Source of the DNA: an uncultured Mesorhizobium sp.
Lineage (GTDB): Bacteria > Pseudomonadota > Alphaproteobacteria > Rhizobiales > Rhizobiaceae
Assembly (NCBI GenBank): GCA_937958475.1
Contig: CALFXR010000037.1
Span: forward strand, 1-10,258
Reading direction: 5' to 3'
DNA length: 10,258 bases
Within the stretch, counting starts at the first letter, position 1, and the number at the start of each line of letters is the position of its first letter. Below the pieces are notes generated by a model. That model saw only the letters and a program-made list of their open reading frames with translations, did not search any database and was not told where the DNA came from. The position numbers were made by a program, and so were the translations under genes. Positions 1-6,708 of the stretch are shown piece after piece.

Positions 1-995
1 GACACCGAGAGCGGCTTTTCGAAGCCGGGCGCCTGGACGATCAGGTGGGTGATCTCGCCGAAATAGTGGCGGTCGACCACGGTGCCGGCGATCTGGTGCG
101 GCGCGGTCGCGTCGTCCCACAACACGCGCAGCCGCTCCGGGCGGATGCCGAGCGTCGCGCCGGCGCCGTTGCGCGTATAGAGCGGCGGCTTGTCCGTCTT
201 GACCTTGCCGAAGCCCGGCGCCTGGACGGTCAGCGAGGCGTCGTCCTCGGCGAGCACCTCCGCCTTGACGAAGTTCATGCCGCCGAGGAAATCGGCGACC
301 TGGCGATTGACCGGCTTCTGGTAGATCTCCTTCGGCGACGCCACCTGGGCGATGCGCCCGCCGAACATCACGGCGATGCGGTCGGACATGCCGAGCGCCT
401 CGTACTGGTCGTGGGTGACCAGCACGAAGGTGATGCCGACGGCCTGTTGCAGGCGGCGCAGTTCGACCTGCATCTGCTCGCGCAGCTTCTTGTCCAGCGC
501 CGACAGCGGTTCGTCGAGGAGCAGCACCTTCGGCCGCATGACCAGCGCCCGGGCGAGCGCCACGCGCTGGCGCTGGCCGCCGGAAAGTTCGGTGGCGCCG
601 CGCTTGCCCAGCCCGGTCAGCGAGACCTGCTGCAACGCCTCGTCGACGCGACGGCGCTCCTCGGCCGCGTCGAGGCGCAGCCGCTTCAGGCCGTAGCCGA
701 CGTTCTGCTCGACGTTCAGGTGCGGGAAGATGGCGTAGCTCTGGAACACCATATTGGTCGGCCGCCGGTTGGCGGGGATGCCGTCCATCGGCTGGCCGTC
801 GACTGCGATCGTGCCCGAGGTCGGCGAGTCGAAGCCGGCGATCATGCGCAACAACGTGGTCTTGCCGCAGCCCGACGGCCCGAGGAGGGAGAAGAACTCG
901 CCCTCCCGGATCGACAGGGTGGCATCGTCGAGCGCCTTGAACGGCCCGTAGCTGCGGGTGACGTGGCTGATCTCGATCATCGTCTTGTCAGGCAT
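1..995 (-). CDS. potA: Polyamine-type ABC transporter ATP-binding protein (partial, 3' end beyond left edge)
   Basis: ATPase subunit of an ABC importer of the spermidine/putrescine class, acting on the cytoplasmic face of the inner membrane with the two permeases encoded just upstream. I translated the minus strand from the ATG at 995 and obtained 331 residues with no stop before the edge. Visible motifs are Walker A GPSGCGKTT (about residues 39-47), the Q-loop in MVFQSYAIFPH (about 82-92), signature LSGGQRQRVALARA (about 137-150), Walker B VLLLDEP (about 157-163) and the switch histidine in LVTHDQYEA (about 192-200). A C-terminal TOBE-like region begins near residue 240. A GGGAG Shine-Dalgarno sits 6 bases before the ATG. 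The start overlaps the end of the potC-like gene by 8 bases, so the genes are probably translationally coupled. The last few dozen residues are missing. Family assignment is firm; the substrate (polyamine or related amine) is inferred from neighbours. Confidence 0.95.
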   Translation of the reverse strand, partial: MPDKTMIEISHVTRSYGPFKALDDATLSIREGEFFSLLGPSGCGKTTLLRMIAGFDSPTSGTIAVDGQPMDGIPANRRPTNMVFQSYAIFPHLNVEQNVGYGLKRLRLDAAEERRRVDEALQQVSLTGLGKRGATELSGGQRQRVALARALVMRPKVLLLDEPLSALDKKLREQMQVELRRLQQAVGITFVLVTHDQYEALGMSDRIAVMFGGRIAQVASPKEIYQKPVNRQVADFLGGMNFVKAEVLAEDDASLTVQAPGFGKVKTDKPPLYTRNGAGATLGIRPERLRVLWDDATAPHQIAGTVVDRHYFGEITHLIVQAPGFEKPLSV

Positions 996-1809
996 GGGCG
1001 GCTCCCGCATCCCTGACCCGGCGTTCGGCCCGACGGCGCAGGATCTCGGCGAATGTGAGCAGAACGAACGAGCCGACCAGCAGCAGCGTGCCCAGCGCGA
1101 GCACGCCCGGCAGCTTCGCGGCGAAGCGCAACTGGCCCCAGATGTAGACGGGGAGGGTGACGTCCGTGCCCGTCAGGAAGAAGGCCATGATGAACTCGTC
1201 GAGCGAGATGGTGAAGGAGACCAGCAGGCTGGAGATGATCGCCGGCGCCACCATCGGCAGGGTGACGCGCCGGAACGTGCCGAAAGCGGTCTCGCCGAGG
1301 TCGGCGGAGGCTTCCTCGAGGCTGCGGTCGAAGCCCTCGAAGCCCGAGGTCAGCACCGCCACCGAATAGGGCACGCAGACCAGCACGTGGCCCAGCACCA
1401 CCGTGAACAGCGACAGCGACAGGCCCATCTGCAGGAGCACGATCAGCAGCGACACCGCCACGATGATTTCCGGCAGCACCAGCGGCGCCATGATCAGCCC
1501 GTTGATCGGACGCTGCATGGGGAAGCGGTAGCGCGTCAGCGCCCGTGCCGCGCAGATGCCGAGCACGGTCGACAGGATCGACGCGGAGAGGCCGACGACG
1601 AGGCTGTTCCAGGCCGCGTCGAGCATCGCCGGCGTCTTGCCGAGATCGGCGTACCATTTCAGCGTCACGCCCTCGAGCGGCAGCTTCGGCGCCGGCGAGG
1701 TGTTGAGCGAGAACACCGGCAGGAGCAGGACGGGCACGTAGATGAAGGCGAGGTAGAGATAGGCGTAGCCCGTCAGCCACGACGGCAGGAACGCGCGCAG
1801 GGCCTTCAT
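988..1809 (-). CDS. potC: Polyamine-type ABC transporter permease, PotC-like
   Basis: Inner-membrane permease of 273 residues, the second permease of the importer. The N-terminus has a hydrophobic helix (about residues 14-34), and further membrane segments lie near 68-88, 105-127, 132-153, 192-213 and 234-254. The cytoplasmic EAA loop that docks on the ATPase is clear: EEASADLGETAFGTFRRVTLP (about 165-185). The ending SLDEFIMAFFLTG is typical of PotC/PotI proteins. The reading frame stays open far upstream to 2835, but that part is a GC-driven shadow of the potB-like gene. The start MKALRAF at 1809 is chosen because it gives a normal family length, a GAGGA ribosome site about 8 bases upstream and an ATGA overlap with the preceding gene. 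It overlaps the ATPase gene downstream by 8 bases. Confidence 0.93.
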   Translation of the reverse strand: MKALRAFLPSWLTGYAYLYLAFIYVPVLLLPVFSLNTSPAPKLPLEGVTLKWYADLGKTPAMLDAAWNSLVVGLSASILSTVLGICAARALTRYRFPMQRPINGLIMAPLVLPEIIVAVSLLIVLLQMGLSLSLFTVVLGHVLVCVPYSVAVLTSGFEGFDRSLEEASADLGETAFGTFRRVTLPMVAPAIISSLLVSFTISLDEFIMAFFLTGTDVTLPVYIWGQLRFAAKLPGVLALGTLLLVGSFVLLTFAEILRRRAERRVRDAGAAHA

Positions 1810-2723
1810 CGCGCCATCCTCGCCGCGCCGCGGATCAGGAACACCGTGGCTGCGGCCATTGCCGTGACGATCGCCATGGTGGTGACGGAAAGCGCCGCGC
1901 CCAGCGGCCAGTTCGCCGCCTTGCCGAACTGCGCCTGGATGGCGGTGGCGATCATCACGCCGTCCTTGCCGCCGACCAGGCGCGGCGTCACGTAGTCGCC
2001 GACGGTGGGGATCATGACGATCAGGATGGCGGAGACGACGCCGGGGATCGAAAGCGGCAGGGTGACGCGGACGAAGCGGCGGATCGGCCCGTCGCCGAGG
2101 TCGGTCGCCGCCTCGAGCAGCGTGCGGTCGACCTTCTCCAGCGAGACGAAGATCGGCAGGATGGCGAAGGCTGCCCAGGCATGGGTCAGCGTGATCACCA
2201 CGGCGCTCGAATTGTAGAGCAGCGCCGTCGACGGCTCGTCGATGATGCCGAGTGCGAGCAGGCCGGAGTTGAGGACGCCGTTGTAGCCGAGGATCACCTT
2301 CCACGACATGACGCGCAGGAGGTAGCTGGTCCAGAACGGGATGGTGATGAGGAACAGCCACAGGCTCTTGTGGCGGCCGCCGTGGAAGGAGATGAAGTAG
2401 GCGATCGGATAGGCGAGCACGACGGTGGTGACGCTGACCACCAGCGAGATCCACAGCGAGCGCATCAGCAGGTCGCGGTAGATCGGCTCGGTCAGCGCGA
2501 TCCGGTAGTTTTCCAGCGTGAAGGTGCGGTCGATGGTGAGGTAGTTCTGCGTCCAGAACGAATGCGCGACGACCACAAGGATCGGCACGGCGAGAAGGAC
2601 GAGGGCATAGGCGAGGGTGGGGCTGACGAGGGCGAGGCCCTGGGCTTGTTCGGACCGCAGAAGGGATTTGCGTTCGATGCGCCGCGGCGGAATTGCCTGC
2701 GACCCTTCCGCGGCCGCCGTCAT
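1806..2723 (-). CDS. potB: Polyamine-type ABC transporter permease, PotB-like
   Basis: First permease gene of the importer operon, 305 residues. A basic cytoplasmic N-terminal tail (about 1-30) precedes a long hydrophobic helix (about 31-54). Further membrane segments lie near 90-112, 122-145, 172-193, 225-245 and 275-297. The EAA loop reads LLEAATDLGDGPIRRFVRV followed by TLPLSIPG (about 202-228). Both the loop and the segment VGDYVTPRLVGG (about 241-252) are characteristic of PotB/PotH permeases. A GGAG ribosome site lies 7 bases before the ATG at 2723. The stop overlaps the PotC-like start as ATGA. It is the promoter-proximal gene here, divergent from the aminotransferase. A substrate-binding protein is not encoded between these genes and may follow the ATPase outside the window. 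Confidence 0.93.
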   Translation of the reverse strand: MTAAAEGSQAIPPRRIERKSLLRSEQAQGLALVSPTLAYALVLLAVPILVVVAHSFWTQNYLTIDRTFTLENYRIALTEPIYRDLLMRSLWISLVVSVTTVVLAYPIAYFISFHGGRHKSLWLFLITIPFWTSYLLRVMSWKVILGYNGVLNSGLLALGIIDEPSTALLYNSSAVVITLTHAWAAFAILPIFVSLEKVDRTLLEAATDLGDGPIRRFVRVTLPLSIPGVVSAILIVMIPTVGDYVTPRLVGGKDGVMIATAIQAQFGKAANWPLGAALSVTTMAIVTAMAAATVFLIRGAARMAR

Positions 2724-2830
2724 CGCAGCGCTCCGGGAGCCGGTCTGGTTGCAGGCTGGAATCGTTCCGCCATGTCGCGTCCCATCGACCGTCCGTCCGT
2801 CGCGTTCCCCGGCGACGCCGAACCTTTGCC

Positions 2831-2858
2831 ATCATGCTGATCGGCTTGGCGAAATCAA
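2831..2858 (-). promoter_or_regulatory. Candidate promoter for the ABC importer operon
   Basis: On the minus strand, TTGATT (2858-2853) and CATGAT (2836-2831) are separated by 16 bases, each matching four of six positions of the sigma-70-type hexamers. This would give a leader of about 100 bases before the PotB-like start at 2723. The match is modest and rests on pattern alone. The rest of the gap between the divergent genes (2724-2976) holds no convincing gene. Confidence 0.3.
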
Positions 2859-2872
2859 GCGCTATTTCCCAG

Positions 2873-2900
2873 GATTTTGATTGAACGGATATTCAAAATC
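2873..2900. promoter_or_regulatory. Perfect dyad in the divergent importer/aminotransferase gap, probable operator
   Basis: GATTTTGA (2873-2880) and TCAAAATC (2893-2900) are exact reverse complements separated by 12 bases. A nested, shorter dyad TTGAA/TTCAA lies at 2881-2885 and 2892-2896. The stretch is AT-rich against a very GC-rich background and sits between divergent genes, as expected for a shared regulator site. No regulator gene is adjacent, so the protein that would bind is unknown. Confidence 0.5.
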
Positions 2901-2928
2901 GTGCAAATATCGTCCGTATTCTCATGAC

Positions 2929-2956
2929 TTGGCGGGAATGCTCTTCCCGTCGCCAA
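2929..2956 (+). promoter_or_regulatory. Leader hairpin upstream of the aminotransferase
   Basis: TTGGCG (2929-2934) pairs with CGCCAA (2951-2956), and GGAA (2935-2938) pairs with TTCC (2944-2947). The loop is TGCTC and there is a three-base bulge (CGT). The structure ends five bases before the AAAGGA ribosome site. It could influence translation or mRNA stability, or be a DNA site; the sequence does not distinguish these. Confidence 0.35.
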
Positions 2957-2976
2957 TTCGACGAAAGGACCGCGCC

Positions 2977-4401
2977 ATGGCTGCGCTCAAGGATTTCGAC
3001 GCTTCCCTCCCCGGCGACGAGCGCGCGGCGGCCCAGGCGGCGGTCGATGCGGCGAAGCGGCATCTGGTGCAGCCGTGGCCCTATGCCGGCTCGATCGGCA
3101 CCGAAGCGCGCTCCTTCATCGGCGAGGGCGAGGGCATCTACATCACCGACGGCGAGGGACGCCGCCTGATCGACGGCCCCGCCGGCATGTGGTGCGTCAA
3201 TGTCGGCCACCGGCGCAAGGAACTGGCGGAGGTCATGTACCGGCAGGCGATGGAGCTTTCCTACAACACGCCGTGGTACACGATGAACGCGGCGTCGGCC
3301 GTTCTCGCCGAGCGCATCGCCGGCCATGCGCCGGGCGATTTGAGCCATACCTTCTTCACCACCGGCGGCTCGTCGGCCGTGGAGTCGGCGCTGCGCTTCA
3401 TGCAGTTCTACAACAACGTGCGCGGCCGCCACGACAAGAAGCTGATCGTCTCGCGCGGCGGCTCCTACCACGGCTCGACCTACCTCTCCGCCTCGCTCAA
3501 CGGCCGGCCGCGCGACCGCGACTGGATGGACGGCGCCGACGATCTCGTCGTCAAGCTGTCCTCGCCCAATCCGTTCCGCCGGCCCGAGGGGTTGACCGTC
3601 GAGGCCTTCGCCGACCGCCTCGTCGAGGAGTTCCGCGAGACCGTGGCACGCGTCGGCGCCGGGCGCATCGGTGCCTTCGTCGCCGAGCCGATCCAGGCGT
3701 CGGGCGGCGTCGTCGTGCCGCCCGCGGGCTATCTGAAGCGCATCCGCGAGATCTGCCGGGAGAACGAGATCCTCTACGTCTCCGACGAGGTGGTCACGGG
3801 CTTCGGCCGCATCGGCGAGGTCTTCGCCTCGGGCGAGGTGTTCGGGCTCGATCCCGACATCATCACCTTCGCCAAGGGCGTCACCTCCGGCTACTTCCCG
3901 CTCGGGGGAATGATCGTGTCGGAGCGCCTGTTCCAGGAACTGCGCCGCTCCAACCACCCCGATGCGATGTTCGGCCACGGCCTGACCTATTCCAGCCACC
4001 CGGTCGGCTGCGCCGTGGCGCTGGCCAACCTCGACCTGCTCGAGGGCGGCGTCCTCGACCACGCGCGCGCCGTCGCCCCCTATTTCCAGGCGCAGCTGAA
4101 GACGCTCGAGGAACTGCCGCTGGTCGGCGAGGTGCGCGGCGCCGGGCTGATGGCCTGCGTCGAATGCGTCGCCGACCGCGAGAGCAAGGACCCGCTGCAG
4201 CTCGACAAGGACGTCGGAAAACGCATCGACGCGCATTGCCACGAACTCGGCCTCCTGGTGCGGCCGCTGATCAACATGTGCGTGATGAGCCCGCCGCTGG
4301 TCATCACCCGCGAGCAGGTCGACGACATGGTCGGCATCCTGCGCGAGGGCATCTCGCGAACCATGGACGACCTGCGCCGCGAAGGCGTCTGGAACGGCTG
4401 A
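2977..4401 (+). CDS. Class III PLP-dependent aminotransferase (polyamine / omega-amino acid type)
   Basis: A 474-residue fold-type I, class III transaminase that would move an amino group from an amine or omega-amino acid to a keto acid such as pyruvate, in the cytoplasm. The phosphate-binding GGSS is at residues 130-133, and SYHGST (163-168) supplies the aromatic residue that stacks on the cofactor. The cofactor aspartate is in DEVVTGFGR (Asp270), and the Schiff-base lysine is in TFAKGVTSGYFPLGG (Lys300). The start at 2977 is preferred because AAAGGA lies 8 bases upstream; the longer frame back to 2881 lacks such a site and adds non-family sequence. It is divergent from a polyamine-type ABC importer, which suggests putrescine, GABA, beta-alanine or a similar imported amine as substrate. 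The exact substrate cannot be read from sequence. Confidence 0.93.
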   Translation: MAALKDFDASLPGDERAAAQAAVDAAKRHLVQPWPYAGSIGTEARSFIGEGEGIYITDGEGRRLIDGPAGMWCVNVGHRRKELAEVMYRQAMELSYNTPWYTMNAASAVLAERIAGHAPGDLSHTFFTTGGSSAVESALRFMQFYNNVRGRHDKKLIVSRGGSYHGSTYLSASLNGRPRDRDWMDGADDLVVKLSSPNPFRRPEGLTVEAFADRLVEEFRETVARVGAGRIGAFVAEPIQASGGVVVPPAGYLKRIREICRENEILYVSDEVVTGFGRIGEVFASGEVFGLDPDIITFAKGVTSGYFPLGGMIVSERLFQELRRSNHPDAMFGHGLTYSSHPVGCAVALANLDLLEGGVLDHARAVAPYFQAQLKTLEELPLVGEVRGAGLMACVECVADRESKDPLQLDKDVGKRIDAHCHELGLLVRPLINMCVMSPPLVITREQVDDMVGILREGISRTMDDLRREGVWNG

Positions 4402-4415
4402 GCCTTCCTGCCGGG

Positions 4416-4434
4416 CGCCGGCCGTGGGCCGGCG
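4416..4434. terminator. GC-rich hairpin between convergent genes
   Basis: CGCCGGCC (4416-4423) and GGCCGGCG (4427-4434) form a perfect 8-bp stem with a three-base loop in the 48-base gap between two convergent stop codons. There is no T-run on either side, so it is an atypical bidirectional terminator candidate. Its second arm begins a 10-base direct repeat, GGCCGGCGTC (4427-4436 and 4442-4451). Confidence 0.5.
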
Positions 4435-4449
4435 TCGGTCAGGCCGGCG

Positions 4450-5064
4450 TCAGATCGCAGCCGCGCAGATCAGGCGTTCCGACGTCACTTCCAGCGCGCG
4501 GTCCTCGCGCGGCGCCACGCCCTGCGGCGGCACGTGCGCCGCGATCGCCCGGTCGCGTTCGCGGATGAGTTCGACGATCTCGTCCTCGTTGGCGACGAAG
4601 ACCGCGGTCAGCCAGCGGTTGACCAGGTAGGATGGCCGCGGCATCTCGACGTCGAAGCGCGGCAGCAGCGCGATCGTGCCCTCCGCGGCGAGCCAGTCGT
4701 CGCCGACCACCCACTGGTTCACCGTGAACAGGCGCAGGATCCTTCCGTGTGCGTCGACGCCGACCGCGGCGAGGTGGTGGATCGGCCCGCCGGCTCCGTG
4801 CGGCCGCACGAAGCAGTGGAAATGCCCGTGCTCGCCGGCGGGAGCGGACGGATCGGCCGCCTCCGGGTCGGCGGCGTGGCAGTGGTAGAACCACTGCGCC
4901 CCGCTCTGCGGATCGAAGACGTCGCCGGGCGGATAGTGGTCCCAGGTCCGGATGTCGGTCGCGTCGCGCAGCGTCTCTCCGAGCACGCTCAGGCCCGCCT
5001 TGGCCAGCACCGCCTCGCAATGGGCGATTTCCAGCCGCGCCCGGGCCTTGGCGTCGTTCGTCAT
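4450..5064 (-). CDS. Conserved-looking His-rich protein of unknown function (204 aa)
   Basis: I do not recognise the function; it may belong to an uncharacterised DUF family (possibly DUF6969, from memory and unverified). No signal peptide or membrane segment is seen, so it is probably cytoplasmic. The N-terminus (1-35) looks helical. The core contains TWDHYPPGDVFDP (40-52), WFYHCH (58-63), GEHGHFHCF (77-85) and PIHHL (95-99), a concentration of His and Cys residues that could bind a metal. Two Asn-Trp motifs follow, VNQWVVGDDW (115-124) and LVNRWLTAVF (147-156), and a charged helix lies at 157-174. The start at 5064 overlaps the preceding stop as ATGA, making it the last gene of the sulfur cluster; the longer open frame to 5217 overlaps that gene and is low-complexity. 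A real gene is very likely. Confidence 0.82.
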   Translation of the reverse strand: MTNDAKARARLEIAHCEAVLAKAGLSVLGETLRDATDIRTWDHYPPGDVFDPQSGAQWFYHCHAADPEAADPSAPAGEHGHFHCFVRPHGAGGPIHHLAAVGVDAHGRILRLFTVNQWVVGDDWLAAEGTIALLPRFDVEMPRPSYLVNRWLTAVFVANEDEIVELIRERDRAIAAHVPPQGVAPREDRALEVTSERLICAAAI

Positions 5065-5369
5065 CCGTTGCCGGAGGGCTTCGCCGGCGGCGGCGGAGGC
5101 GGAAGCTTCTTCGCCGGTGGTGGTGGTGGCGCGAGCTTCTGCACTTCGGCCGGCGCGGCGGAACAGGGCGACGCGGCGGCGCAGGGCGCGGACGCCGGCA
5201 CCGGCGCTGCGGCGCATGGCGATCCGGCCGCGCAGGGCGAGCCTCCCGCCGGCGGCGTGGCCGCCGATGCGGCGGGAACCGGCAGCGGCCGGACATAGTG
5301 GTCCACCGCGACCGCGGCGGTCGCGGCGGCCAATGCGGCGCCGAACAGGAGTGTGTTGCGTCCGCTCAC
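5061..5369 (-). CDS. Small membrane-anchored Cys-repeat and polyproline protein (102 aa)
   Basis: Function unknown. A hydrophobic Ala-rich helix at about residues 6-22 is either an uncleaved anchor or a signal peptide, placing the rest in the periplasm. Residues 32-75 are an Ala/Pro linker with four evenly built motifs: SPCAA, SPCAA, APCAA and SPCSA, with cysteines at 46, 52, 63 and 69 (spacing 6, 11, 6). The tail has two runs, APPPPPAKK and LPPPPPPAKP. The GTG start at 5369 overlaps the transporter stop as GTGA and has AGGAA five bases upstream; its own stop overlaps the next start as ATGA. This tight packing between two convincing genes is the best evidence that it is real. The frame remains open upstream to 5450, but that part lies inside the transporter gene. 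Confidence 0.75.
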   Translation of the reverse strand: MSGRNTLLFGAALAAATAAVAVDHYVRPLPVPAASAATPPAGGSPCAAGSPCAAAPVPASAPCAAASPCSAAPAEVQKLAPPPPPAKKLPPPPPPAKPSGNG

Positions 5370-6607
5370 GATTTCCTGAATCCGTCGAGGCCGAACAGCG
5401 GCCGAAGCGCGATGCCGCCGAGCGAGCCGGTGAAAGCGGCGGCGAACCACAGCCAGCCGTGCACGCTACCCGAGGCGATGCCGCTGAACAGCGCGCCGAT
5501 GTTGCAGCCGAAGGAGAGTCGGGCGCCGTAGCCCATGAGCAGCCCGCCGACGACCGCCGCGAGCAGCGAGCCGAGCGGCAGCTTCGCCTTCGGCGCGAAC
5601 TGGCCGGACAGGCTGGCGGCGAGTGCTGCGCCGAGGATGATGCCGAAATTCATCACCGAGGTGACGTCGGCGAGCACGCTCGACGACAGCGCCTGCTGCG
5701 GCCCCGGCCAGGTCCAGAACGCCCAGGTCTCGACGGGGATGCCGGCCGCCTGCGCCGCCTTGGCGCCCCACAGGCCGAAGCCAAAGGTGACCGACCAGGT
5801 GTGGCCGGCGAGCAGCAGCGTGGCGACGTTGAGCACGGCCAACAGCAGGCCGGCGCCGACCAGCGGCCAGGGGCCGTGGAGCAGCCAGGTCCAGCCCGGT
5901 CGCTTCGGCGCCGGCTCGGTCTCGACCGAACCGTGCACGCGCTTTTCCACGAGCACGGTCGCCAGCCACACCAGCGCCAGCGCGGCCAGCGTCGCCGAGA
6001 TCGCCCCGCCGGTGCCGAGCCGCTCGCCGAGGCTGATCGAGGGAAGCGACGGCTGCTCCAGCCACCAGGGCAGGTGCGCGGTGCCGACCACGGCACCGAC
6101 GATGAAGAACAGCAGCGTCACCAGCATGCGCGCCGAGCCGCCGCCGACGGTGAACAGCGTGCCCGAGCCGCAGCCGCCGCCGAGCTGCATGCCCAGCCCG
6201 AACATCGTCGCGCCGACCAGCACGGAGACACCGACCGGGGCGAAGGCGCCGGCGAAGGCCTTGCCGCCCAGGCTGCCGGCGGCGAGCAGCGGGATGATCG
6301 CGATCGCGGCGACGCCGATCATCAGCATCTGCGCGCGGATGGCCCGGCCGCGCCGTTCGACGGCGAAGCGCCGCCAGCCGCCTGTGAAGCCGAACGAGCC
6401 GTGGTAGAGGGCGACGCCGAGCAGCCCGCCGACGAGATAGAGCGCCGCCTGGCGCAGGTCGACGAGGTTGGCGATGGCGAGGAAGCCGGCGGCCAGCATG
6501 ACGCCGGCGACGGTTGCCGGGCCGCGGTCGACCGCGACGGCGGGCAGGTAGCTCGGAGCCTTGAACGCCTGGGCGATCTGGTCCGGTCTGGCGGTGGCTT
6601 CGTTCAT
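5366..6607 (-). CDS. YeeE/YedE family sulfur-compound transporter (TsuA-like)
   Basis: Polytopic inner-membrane protein of 413 residues with two sulphur-transport (DUF395-type) halves. The family includes thiosulfate uptake proteins in which membrane-embedded cysteines relay the substrate. Here the first half carries MQLGGGCGSGTLFTVGGG with Cys146, and the second carries GARLSFGCNIGALFSG with Cys368, followed by SVHGWLWF. About ten hydrophobic segments are visible, including 31-50, 54-68, 94-112, 125-142, 160-178, 203-222, 249-268, 320-334, 347-362 and 384-401. The start at 6607 gives a normal family length; its ribosome site is weak (GGA), and the frame upstream to 6757 runs through the intergenic hairpins. 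It follows the secreted rhodanese and overlaps the next gene by GTGA. Thiosulfate is the likely cargo but other reduced sulfur species are possible. Confidence 0.9.
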   Translation of the reverse strand: MNEATARPDQIAQAFKAPSYLPAVAVDRGPATVAGVMLAAGFLAIANLVDLRQAALYLVGGLLGVALYHGSFGFTGGWRRFAVERRGRAIRAQMLMIGVAAIAIIPLLAAGSLGGKAFAGAFAPVGVSVLVGATMFGLGMQLGGGCGSGTLFTVGGGSARMLVTLLFFIVGAVVGTAHLPWWLEQPSLPSISLGERLGTGGAISATLAALALVWLATVLVEKRVHGSVETEPAPKRPGWTWLLHGPWPLVGAGLLLAVLNVATLLLAGHTWSVTFGFGLWGAKAAQAAGIPVETWAFWTWPGPQQALSSSVLADVTSVMNFGIILGAALAASLSGQFAPKAKLPLGSLLAAVVGGLLMGYGARLSFGCNIGALFSGIASGSVHGWLWFAAAFTGSLGGIALRPLFGLDGFRKS

Positions 6608-6627
6608 CGTCGTCCATGCCGATGGTT

Positions 6628-6679
6628 GGCCCGTCGTCCGGGCCAGGAAACGGAGGATGCCCGGAACGGGCCGGGCATC
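6628..6679. other. Two adjacent hairpins in the rhodanese-transporter gap
   Basis: In the 101-base gap, GATGCCCGG (6656-6664) pairs with CCGGGCATC (6671-6679) around a six-base loop, and GGCCCG (6628-6633) pairs with CGGGCC (6639-6644) around a five-base loop. Neither is followed by a T-run on the minus strand. They may cause partial termination, or protect or process the transcript between the rhodanese and the transporter. Confidence 0.4.
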
Positions 6680-6708
6680 CAAGTCAAATCCGGCGTGAGG
6701 CTGCCGGC

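Noticed and set aside
988..2835. A continuous 615-residue frame suggesting a fused permease
   Set aside because: Only the last 273 residues resemble a permease. The upstream part is an out-of-frame reading of the PotB-like gene, and the ATGA junction at 1806-1809 supports two genes.
2924..3169. Upstream overlapping small ORF before the aminotransferase
   Set aside because: No ribosome site and Arg/Ser-rich shadow composition; it overlaps the real start in another frame.
2893..4242. A 449-codon open frame antisense to the aminotransferase
   Set aside because: It mirrors GC-biased codons, has low-complexity Arg/Ala/Asp-rich content and no motif, while the opposite strand encodes a clear class III aminotransferase.
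5061..5369. Idea that the Cys/Pro small gene is only a GC-rich linker artefact
   Set aside because: A plausible ribosome site, a membrane helix at the N-terminus, regular cysteine motifs and 4-base overlaps on both sides make a real gene more likely.
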